Below are positions 32,801 to 41,593 of a stretch of DNA of 43,090 nt, piece by piece; the first letter of the stretch is position 1, and every line of letters begins with the position of its first letter. The stretch is from Neolentinus lepideus HHB14362 ss-1 (Eukaryota; Basidiomycota; Agaricomycetes; Gloeophyllales; Gloeophyllaceae), in contig KV425685.1 of assembly GCA_001632425.1 (NCBI GenBank), positions 1 through 43,090 of the forward strand. The letters are read 5' to 3'. The notes beneath the pieces are model-generated. The model saw nothing but the letters and a program-made list of their open reading frames with translations, searched no databases and was not told the origin of the DNA. Position numbers and translations under genes: made by a program.

Positions 32801-33201
32801 TGCTCTGCGGGTTGTTTCAAGTTGTGACACCTGTCGACATTCGACAATGTCGACAACTATACGATCACAGAATTTAAGATGGCATGTCAGGTCTAACTGG
32901 ATTGTACGACATATCGAGGGCGTCGGGAGATTATTACAGATAATTCGTTAAGATATAAGAAACGAGTATATTATTGCATATAGAATTTGCTCGCAGTGTC
33001 TGGATTTGAATGTTCCTTTATCGAAACGTCGAGCTCGGTGATCAAAAGTGTTGGTCCGAACACCGTACCGTGCAGGCTGTCCATAGTGATTATTTCTCTA
33101 AATTCACGGATTCAATCGTATTTGAAGAGGCTCCATACATATTTCTGAGTAGGACGTCAGAACCAGCCACCCATCATAACACAAACAAAACACAGCATTG
33201 T

Positions 33202-33207
33202 CACGTG
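33202..33207. promoter_or_regulatory. CACGTG box upstream of FB3
   Basis: GTCACGTGCT lies 360 bp before the start codon, in the same context as 12416-12425 upstream of FB1. Its role is inferred from conservation between paralogous promoters. Confidence 0.4.
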
Positions 33208-33563
33208 CTATCGAATGTGGTTCAAAGGGCTGAACCACTTCTCTTCTTCCCGCTTGCTCTTCTCTCTGAGACGCACTCTTGCAAACTATCCAGAGTTATC
33301 ACTACCTCAAACGGCTTTTTGCTTTACTTCTCAACCGCTACATCGCGTGTGTTGCACTTCGCGCATCATTGTGCGCCCTGCCACCGACCTCAACCTTGAC
33401 CACTCCTCAAGCAATAGTTCAACAATTTGCACTCAATCAACTTCATCCTGTCTAAACCAACCCCTGCTACTTCAATAATTTTCTTTCCTCTTTTCTCATC
33501 ACACTGTAGGTGCCTGATGGTCGTATCTGCCACATCACACACCACTGAAGTTCAGGTCTGCAG

Positions 33564-35381
33564 ATGTCTCCAAGCACACCTCCTTTAGAACCGGATATGA
33601 CAGGCTATGTAAAACCCAATTACACTGCTGCCACCGCGCCGGAAGAAATCATCTCGCACATTGCCTCATTTGTTGTTGAGGATGCCAGAACACGCGACAA
33701 TGAAGCGCCGCCACCCAGCAAATGGTTCTCTCTCACGGCTGTCTGTAAGCGATGGACAAATGCTATTGTCGATACTGCTGCTCCATGGGCTGGAATCACT
33801 ATTGGCAGCCTCGAGTCTCTGCGGAAGTTCCTCAGCCGCTCCCGAAATGAGCCTCTGACGGTAAAGGGTGACCTCAGTGATGGTGACGACGAGAAGAATG
33901 CAGAGAAGCTTTCGATGGTAATGCAACACGCCCACAGGCTCCAGTCTCTCTGCATATCTGTCTCACATTCAGTGCTGAATGGATTTGTGGGCTTGGGCGG
34001 CTACAGCCCGACACCCCATCTCGAGGTGCTCGAAATCACCAAGACGGGACTGGAGAGGACCTCGGCTCTCGAATGTTTCAGAGAGTCTCAGCTACGTATT
34101 CTACGACTCACGGGTTTCCACTTCTCCGACTTCAACTTCCTTCTCGACACCTCGTTGACGACATTGACAGAGCTTTCGCTCGTGAACATCGACTGGAACC
34201 CGGTTGTCGAAGAGATGCTGAACCTGTTAGGGCAACTACCACAGCTGGAGAGGTTACAACTGGGCGTCGTAATGACATGGTCTCCGAACCCCAGCAGGAC
34301 AATGAATCTTCCGGCGCTGCGATATATTGCTCTTTACAATCTGGGCGTCACGGAAGCATACTTTCTCTCTGTGCTGCATACACCCAGCCTTGAATATCTC
34401 GGCCTCAAAATCGTACCAAATCTGCACTTAGGCTACATCCTGTATACCGTCCATAACAAAATCGACCAGGTGTGTACCCGGGCACCACTCCGAGGATGCG
34501 GGATGCATAGCGAAGGGCCAGGCGGACAGTTCTACTACATGCTCACGGAAGACGCCGCCAGCATGACATGCGCAGAGCAGAATACCGGGCTGTTTCTCAT
34601 GTTCGAGGGATTCGGCATCGCAGGCGAAGGTGCTGTCACCGATGTCGTGTATCTATACACATGGGCATATGGTGTGAATGTCCAACATCTGACAGTTGAC
34701 AATTGTAGTGCCCACACCAAACTAGCCGTCCACTCTTGTTGGCGCATCTTCCGATCCATGCCTGCGGTGCAGACTCTTCAGCTGTGGGGCCAACATAGCA
34801 CCATGTTTGCTACAGGACTCTGTATCCCAGTAGAGCCACACGGAGCGTGGCAGCCGCTGTTCCCAGCGCTGCAAGATGTCAAATTCCTAGCCGTCTGGTT
34901 CCGACCAAGCACAGCCGTCGACAGTCCAGAGGATGACGAAAGCTTGATAGAAAGGCTGATAAAGCCTTATGAGTCATGCGATAATCCACAAAGACACTTA
35001 AAGCTTACTATACGAGAGAGCCTCAACATCGCTGACTACGAGGTTGAGCTGCTTCGGTATGCCTTCACGAGCGAGGGCGTAGAATGGGACGGGAAGCAGG
35101 AGTGGCGCGACCCCGACCCCGAGCGGGAGGACAGCGTTCCGGTGGACAATGGTGACTGGGACGACGAAAATGATGGTGAAGGAGATGAAATTGCGAGTAA
35201 TGCTGCTGAAGGTACCGAGAACGTGGGGAATGACGCTGGACTCATGGCTGATGATACAGAGGACTTGATTGAGGATGTCGGGGGTACGGTCGACGACGAA
35301 GATGAAGTGGTGCTCTGGGATGACGCAGGTGCTGGATATCTGGGCGACACCGAAGAATATGACTGGGACAGTGACTGGTGA
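33564..35381 (+). CDS. F-box/LRR-like protein FB3 with extended acidic tail
   Basis: A single exon of 605 residues. The F-box-like segment TAPEEIISHIASFVVED...TAVCKRWTNAIV...W lies at about residues 23-75, followed by irregular LRR-like blocks (LEVLEITKTGLER, LRILRLTGFHFSDF, LTELSLVNIDWNP, LERLQLGVVM and others) up to about residue 440. The family signature RLIKPYESCDNPQRHLKLTIRES follows. The tail, roughly residues 500-605, is much longer than in FB1 and FB2 and very rich in Asp and Glu. It ends with the shared motif LWDDAGAGYLGDTEEYDWDSDW. The start MSPSTPPLEP is preceded by no other in-frame ATG nearby. The gene is undamaged. SCF-type substrate recognition is the expected role; the substrate is unknown. 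It shares promoter sequence with FB1, so the two are paralogues by duplication. Confidence 0.86.
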   Translation: MSPSTPPLEPDMTGYVKPNYTAATAPEEIISHIASFVVEDARTRDNEAPPPSKWFSLTAVCKRWTNAIVDTAAPWAGITIGSLESLRKFLSRSRNEPLTVKGDLSDGDDEKNAEKLSMVMQHAHRLQSLCISVSHSVLNGFVGLGGYSPTPHLEVLEITKTGLERTSALECFRESQLRILRLTGFHFSDFNFLLDTSLTTLTELSLVNIDWNPVVEEMLNLLGQLPQLERLQLGVVMTWSPNPSRTMNLPALRYIALYNLGVTEAYFLSVLHTPSLEYLGLKIVPNLHLGYILYTVHNKIDQVCTRAPLRGCGMHSEGPGGQFYYMLTEDAASMTCAEQNTGLFLMFEGFGIAGEGAVTDVVYLYTWAYGVNVQHLTVDNCSAHTKLAVHSCWRIFRSMPAVQTLQLWGQHSTMFATGLCIPVEPHGAWQPLFPALQDVKFLAVWFRPSTAVDSPEDDESLIERLIKPYESCDNPQRHLKLTIRESLNIADYEVELLRYAFTSEGVEWDGKQEWRDPDPEREDSVPVDNGDWDDENDGEGDEIASNAAEGTENVGNDAGLMADDTEDLIEDVGGTVDDEDEVVLWDDAGAGYLGDTEEYDWDSDW

Positions 35382-36600
35382 AGCAGATAATTCGTACTAT
35401 AAGGCTGGATGTGTATGAACGATACCATTGGCACGCGAACTTGCAGATGCTATTTATTCGAAGTTTTTTCATTCGCTGTACATTGTTCTGCAATTATTCA
35501 ATGAAATTGCTCAGTGACAGGAGAGTACGAACTTACGTTGAGAGGAATGCATCTAAAAAACCTGCGCTCTTTGAACTCCCGACGTTTATGTCGTCGACCT
35601 AGATAGAAAGACTAAAAGGGTCAGTATCAGTTGGCTCTAGGATAGAGCGCCATTATTTCACATCTCATGCCATGACACATCGTCGCACACCATCTGATAG
35701 CTAATGAAATCAGCGATGACACTAGCGTAGACAATACGCTATATATGAGCGTTCCCATCCGAATCTACAAGAGTCAGACAGGAGCAAACAAGTGTAGCGG
35801 ACTGTCTGGATTTCGTGCACGAAAGGAACGGGGAGATGCGGAGAGAAAGAGAGGTGTATTGAAGGAGTGATCTAGTCGTGCTCCTGGTGTTCACTTCGCA
35901 GGTGCAATGTGCGGCTTCGAGGTCAGAGTCCACGCGCAGTGGTGCACCGCTCGATCGAAACACAAGACAGTGGTTTCGATTAGTAAGCTCTGATGGTGAA
36001 CATACGCCGAGATAAGGGGGTGCAACAAGTGGTATAGAGTCCCTGATTTCGTCGATGAATGCCTCAGCATTCCGTTCGTTTACATAGATATTACTCGGTA
36101 CGCACCTAGGAACAATGGATCAGTGCCTATTATCCGATACGCGGAGACTCCTACGTGTCGATTGGCCACGTAGCTACAGAGGGAGAGTTCCACTGTCTCC
36201 TACGACGAAAGGCTCAGCCAGATCCTGGTGGATACACTACAGCATAAGACGTTTCACGTAGCAACTGTAATGGGTAAGGAGGTGGGAAGGAAAATTGCAT
36301 CGATCCCATCGATGCACCACTCCCGTTCTGTGGCCAAGCCGAAACGCCACAAATAGCCACAAAGTCTGACTTCTCTAAATATACCGGTGTCATATACCAT
36401 GCATTCTTTAGTCTAATCCTGTCGTTTCACTTCAAGGGTACTCGTGGACCGCGAACGTACCATCGAATCTGGCACAAGAGGTCAAACGTAGCCGCAACGT
36501 GCAATCGCCAGGACCCGCGAGGAAGGCGTGACGTGCAGAAAAGGCAGACGAAGGTCAGCGTACACCTGAGCGGCAGAAATATATGGTCGTCCATGGACAT
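35382..36600. other. Intergenic, no gene recognised
   Basis: Only short chance frames. I noticed no copy of this stretch elsewhere in the window. Confidence 0.45.
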
Positions 36601-36605
36601 CAACG

Positions 36606-36917
36606 ACTATAGAGAAGCTGATAAAACTCTATAAGCCCTGTGATAACCCGCACGAAAACACAAATCTTACTATCCGAGAGAGTTGCAACATCGCTGACTA
36701 CGAGGACGAGTTACTTCGGTCCACCTTCGCGAGTGGAGGCTTGAGATCGGATCGAAAGGAGGGGCAGTACGATCCCGAGGAACGGAATGGAGAAGATGAA
36801 AGTGCGCGGGGATGTTGGGGACATGTACGATATGTAGAATGCGTGGACGATGTTGAGATGTCCGGTACGTGGGTGATGATAAAGAGGATCGGCGCAGAGC
36901 AGGTTATGGTGGGATGA
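36606..36917 (+). pseudogene. C-terminal remnant of FB3-type F-box gene
   Basis: A 103-codon frame without a start reads IEKLIKLYKPCDNP...NLTIRESCNIADYEDELLR. This matches IERLIKPYESCDNP...LTIRESLNIADYEVELLR of FB3, then an acidic but diverged tail to a stop at 36917. The GYLxDTEE motif is lost. No F-box or LRR part precedes it. Confidence 0.75.
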
Positions 36918-38509
36918 ATGAAGCCAGCCGACGTCACGTCATGTTGCGGGCGACACGCGCTGGTTATCCGGGACCGAGATCGGTGAAGCAGACAGTGAAA
37001 GACTGCATATGGATGACATTGACGTGTTGGAGATTTCGTACACCGTTTCTGCAAACAGCTTAGCGACGAGGATTGATGGACTCACGTAGAGAAAGCGATA
37101 GATGCATCCGAACAAAAGGGCATTCTTCGCGCGAGTGACGCGGGGAGACATGGGGACCACGTGTAGCCAACACAGCAACACTTAGACTCCAGGCCACCCA
37201 AGCGTTTCTCCACAACACAAATAGCGAATACCGGACTCATGCGCTTGATGGCAAAACCAGGCGTGTAATGATCATCGAGACGTAACAAGGGTATTCGTTT
37301 GCACGACAGGGCGGGGTAGACGAAGATCATCGCGCACTACGAGCGGCCGAGATGTCTTGCAGGACTGTGAAGTTGGATTTGACCCAGCAACTGGGAACGC
37401 TTCCAGCCCGTACGCCAAGTCTTCCCCAAATACTGTTGGTGAAGCCAACAGATACGGTCAGGAAGTACACCAGGCGAAGGAGTCTACGTTGCGCTTATGA
37501 GTAATACAGTCCCAGCTCTGGATCCGTCGATGTCACGGTGTCGGAGATGGCTGATCGAATACGGTGACGCTGGCGGAATCGGAACATCAACGACCTGGTA
37601 TGAGGCGAGGAATGAAGGTTCTGGCCTGCCTTGATGTTCAGGTTGAATCAAAGAGGACAGCGTAAGAACAAGCCTTGGAAAGAGGGAATTGGCTACATGC
37701 GATCGGAGAACTGGCTCCCAAGCTCCTGGGCGAGGGGTCCTCGTGACGGCCCGCACGTGCGAGTACGGCCGGAGGGCGTGCTGTGTTCCGTGAGTACCGT
37801 TTTGGATTAGGCGGAGCACAGGGGAGCCAGGATCGTTGTCGCTGGTGATATGAAAGGGAACGGTAGTGATGATATGAGCGTACCGAACAGAGGATGTGTC
37901 CGGCAGGATTTGGCGCGTCGTATGCTCTGGGCAGGTCAGCAGGACAGTTATCGAGTGAAGAGGATAGCGTACAGAGGTGCGTCGATATGGGTGAGGCGAG
38001 GCTTACCAGAATCATGCATCATGGCTGAGACGAGGAGCAGGAGATGGTCGACGTCTAGTGCGATGGAGCGATCCAACTGGTAACATGTAAAGTTTAGAAG
38101 GATATGAGAGTCTTCGGCCTGTATGTTGGAGAAGGTGACAGAACATGGACAACTGCGGGAGAAGAAGAATCAACAGGGGAAGAGGATGAACAGGCCTCGA
38201 CGAACTAGCGTTCCTTGCTACGGCCATGGTAAATAATGCCGTAATTGTCCGTATCTTACTCCTGCTCGTCGTGATGTGTATCCTGAGCAAGGTCATGAAA
38301 CAAAGGGAGCTGGTTGAGCGTAAGTAAGTTACCGTAAGAGAGTAGGCTGGGTGCCAGCAAAGCAGAGCCAACGCTCGCTTCACCTTGGGCCAATCACAGA
38401 CTTTCTTTGCCTCTATTTGGCTCGATGCGGCTGAAGGCCTCAATACGATATGCCTCTATTCCTTGATCTCGACTCACTCGCCGCCCTTCGATCCATTAAT
38501 CTTCTATAC

Positions 38510-39240
38510 AAGAAAACTATTGGCGTCGATGGTAGGAGAAGTGGGAATTGACGGAACGTCGCGTGCTTTGTTCGTAACGGTGAGTTTTCTGCATAACTCT
38601 CGTCATACCTCTGCTATTTGCTACCTGTTCTGTGTTTGGCCTTCCGGAGGCGCTGGATGTGCCTGTCTCTACTTCCGGTTCAATTGTGTGCTTATTGTCA
38701 GCCATCGCGCTGATCCCAGATCAAAGGCTTGTGCTCGTTATTCATCAAACATTTGCTGCAGATGGGTTGTCTGTACGTCTAATCGTATCACCCCGCCTTT
38801 TCATGAGGCAACCAGGCCTGATAGCACACCACTCCTGCGATTCTCGACAACGCAAGACGTGAATGTCCTTCCACATCTCGTCCAACATATGCGGCGTACA
38901 GATTGCACTATACTGTCCATCGTAGCATCACATCGCAAGAGTACCCAGACCACTTGCTCACTACGTTCTCCATTCATGCAAACTGTCGGCATCTATGGTA
39001 GAAGAAGTGGGAATTTGCGCAACGTCCGACGGGTAGGTCTCTTGCGTAACTCCCATCATACATCTGTTACTCGCAACTTGTTCTGCGTTTTTCCCTCCTC
39101 AGGCGCTGGATGTCGCATAAACTACTGCTTGCGGTCCGATTTTGGGCTTATCATCGAGCATTTGCTCCAGACGCGGGACCTCCGATTCAGTACGTCTAAT
39201 CGTACCACCTCGTCTTCCCATGAAACGACCAGACATGATG
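38510..39240. repeat. Imperfect tandem duplication of U units
   Basis: 38510-38830 and 38980-39240 are related: both contain a GTNGGNNTCNATGG-like start, a GTGAGT or GTAGGT donor-like site, CTGTTCTG, GGCGCTGGATGT, and GTACGTCTAATCGTA (38773; 39194). A third copy lies at 39678-39870 and a fourth at 23201-23420. Plus-strand reading KTVG-DGRRSGNWRNV and minus-strand reading VTDK--DV-PIP-SS are both partly preserved, so the original coding strand is undecided. Confidence 0.7.
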
Positions 39241-39316
39241 CTAACTACGCATATTAATGTTCACCTCACCTCACCCGCTCAATGGCTGTGGAGTGTACAC
39301 CACCGCTGTGATTCCC

Positions 39317-39364
39317 GATAGTGCAAGAGACCTCAGCACCGATAGTGCGAGAGACCTCAGCAGT
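39317..39364. repeat. 24-bp tandem duplication
   Basis: Two adjacent 24-bp units beginning GATAGTGCAAGAGACCTCAG and GATAGTGCGAGAGACCTCAG, between U units of block R copy 2. Confidence 0.85.
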
Positions 39365-40559
39365 GCTGTACGATCCTGAGGTACATCAAGAGGGGTATTA
39401 CATGATCGCGAGACGTGAGTCCTCTGATCTGATAGAGGTATTTGGCATGTTTACGTGTCAAATCCATGAGTAACTGTATTGATTTCCTGGAGTTCGTTGA
39501 TACAGGAAGAGCGTGTAACATTCCCGCTCCTGGATTACCGCTACTCGGCACGATCTTCACGGGACAGCGTCGCCTCCCCACAACGTGCGCAACGGTGCCA
39601 TACAATTCCAGTTTGCCGGCAGGAGCTCTGAGAACTGGCTGGCTGTCTACGATGCACAAATCCCACGTCGAGTTCAAGAAAACCGTCGGTTTCGATGGCA
39701 GAAGAAGCGGGAATTGGCAGAACGTCGTGTTCTTTGTCCGTCACGGTGAGTTTTCCTGCATAGCTCTCGCCATGCCTCTGTTGCTTGATACCTGTTTTGT
39801 GTGCGCTGGATGTCGATACACATGTGCTTGCGGTTCTAGTTTGGGCTTGTCATGAGCCATCCCACAACAAAGGCTCGTCCGACTTACCACTGCTGGTACA
39901 ATATGCACGGGACTGCGTTTGCCCGCCTCAACGTGCACGTCCGCATCGTACACTTCCAGTTTTGTCGGCAGGAGCACTGAGGGCTGGCTGATGGTCTACG
40001 GTGCGCATGCTCGATGTACTGACCTCGAATTGCTCATGGTCCGTCAATGGTCCAATTGTCTGGAGTGCTGGGTACGTGGGCGCTGTGATGATCTGCGAGC
40101 GCTTCGGTGGGACAACGTCCATTACAGTAGTATATACCACGACGTCGCTGATATTGTAGCGGAATAGTGGCCGTTGGAACATTGCTCTTGATCCGACTGG
40201 ATGTGAGTTTTACTGTTGCGCTCTTCTCTCGCGCTCGATATGTGGTTAATCGTCTTTCCCTCGCATTGTCAGCGCATTCCTGCCGCTCCTTGCTGGTCTT
40301 GGAGGCTTCAGTGCCAATTTTAGTGCCAGGTCAGTGAGGCGCGTGATTCACAGGTACGGTCGACAGGTATGGTAGCACGCGTTGCTGAGCGGGGCTGTAC
40401 CGCGTTTACTGGGTGAGTAAGTGAACAACATTCGAGACGCTGAATTAAAATTCAAAAGACGGCTTCAGAAATATACCGCTGAAGTCTTCGAATTGCGATG
40501 AGACCGCAATAACGCCTCAGAGAACTTCGTACGTATAAATCTATTCTCCTAATAGTCTA

Positions 40560-41530
40560 ATCTACTGATCCATCAGCCAGATAGCCGGACCTTCACCATC
40601 CACATATGCATTCTATTCAGGACCATCTTCGTCTTCCCCGTCCCAATCCACTCCTTCTCTTCCGAATCCGTCCTCAATTTAGGCGATATATCGAGTCATT
40701 CGCGCATGGTAAGTGTCATTAATTGCTGTGTGAGTTCTCGCACGACTGGATGAGGCTTCAGCAGCCCGACGATCCTATCTGCCTGTTCTTTGCTCGTACC
40801 AATGCGGGCAGGTTTCGTATCCCACAGCCTGCACATTCATCTCGGCTTAGGATAGGGTTGCAATGCCGAGCGAGATAGAAGAGCATGAGTGTCTATTCGT
40901 GGCGAGTACGTGGTGTCTTTACCGCGTGGGTAGTGCGTGGTCCAGGGCGGGTATAAGGATTTTTGGATTTCGACTTTTTCCCATCGAATCCTCCCCGTCC
41001 TAGAGCAGTAATCGTCGACGTCGATATTATCTGCTTTGTCCTTGCAAGGTCTATGTCTCGTATTTGCTCCGGAAGGTCACATCTATGATCGTTATTACAT
41101 CTCGGGGTGAAGACCTGCGCAATATTCCGGTGGGCTTTATCTGACGGTATGGGTAGTAACTCTTGACGTCGCCCCGAATGTGGGTAACGTTTACAATGCA
41201 GTGAAAGAGGACGGGAAGAATGTTGAGCAAAGGAGAAAATACAAGAGTCCTTGACAGATGGAATCAATACTAGATCTCGTTGGATCAGTGCCTGTCGTCC
41301 CGGTCTCCCCGTCTTCGTCGAGGGTAAGGTTGGTGCAGGCGACACTCTAGGTATAGCAGGCTGAAGTAGCGGCTGGAAATTTTGAGGAGACAAAATTGAT
41401 GAGAATGGCTGAAAGCAGGGTCTAAGAGGATGATTGTAACAGAGAGGAACGTATGTGGCTGGTAAGTGGCTCGACCTTATCCTCCGGCACGTGACCGTGT
41501 GCAGCGAATACGGCACGTGATACCGATGTT
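40560..41530 (-). pseudogene. Gutted FB2-type F-box gene
   Basis: The tail region survives near 40600-40760 on the minus strand, matching 25040-25230 of FB2 (for example GTGAGTTCTCGCACGACTGG against GCGAGTTCTCGCACGACTGA). The promoter side survives at about 41215-41530, matching 26700-26990: GTTGGATCAGTGCCTG against GTTGGATGAGCGCTTG; GAGGATGATTGTAACAGAGA against GAGGATGGTTGTAACAGAGA; and GGCACGTGA. Nearly all of the F-box and LRR coding sequence between has been lost. The 227-codon minus frame 40893-41576 over this area is accidental. Confidence 0.7.
41488..41519. promoter_or_regulatory. Two CACGTG boxes upstream of FB4
   Basis: CACGTG occurs at 41488-41493 and 41514-41519, 75-105 bp before the FB4 start and on the promoter side of the FB2-type relic. 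The position matches 26971-26976. Its role is inferred. Confidence 0.45.
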
Positions 41531-41593
41531 GAATTGCGATCTCACGTTTCATTACCACTAGGCAGACTCTCAACACATCGGATTCAATTCAAA

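Larger units (their letters stand above)
32562..33563. other. Upstream region of FB3
   Basis: No gene. It holds a hairpin (32781-32800), TGTCGACA words near 32827-32850, and the CACGTG box at 33202-33207. The segment 33180-33260 is homologous to the FB1 promoter on both sides of the retroelement (12400-12435 joined to 14542-14580). Confidence 0.5.
37100..40690. repeat. Large duplicated block R, copy 2
   Basis: Counterpart of 21926-24260 (anchors given there). It is longer because of an extra 430 bp or so (about 37650-38090) and of multiplied internal units: U units at about 38511, 38980 and 39678, and V units at 39535-39651 and 39888-40006. The right end runs into a relic of the FB2-type tail, as in copy 1. 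Frames such as 38385-39257 cross the repeats and are not accepted as genes. Confidence 0.85.

Noticed and set aside
40893..41576. 227-codon minus-strand open frame
   Set aside because: It lies over the gutted FB2-type gene and promoter-derived DNA; no family pattern, and the homologous region at 26.7-27 kb is not open.
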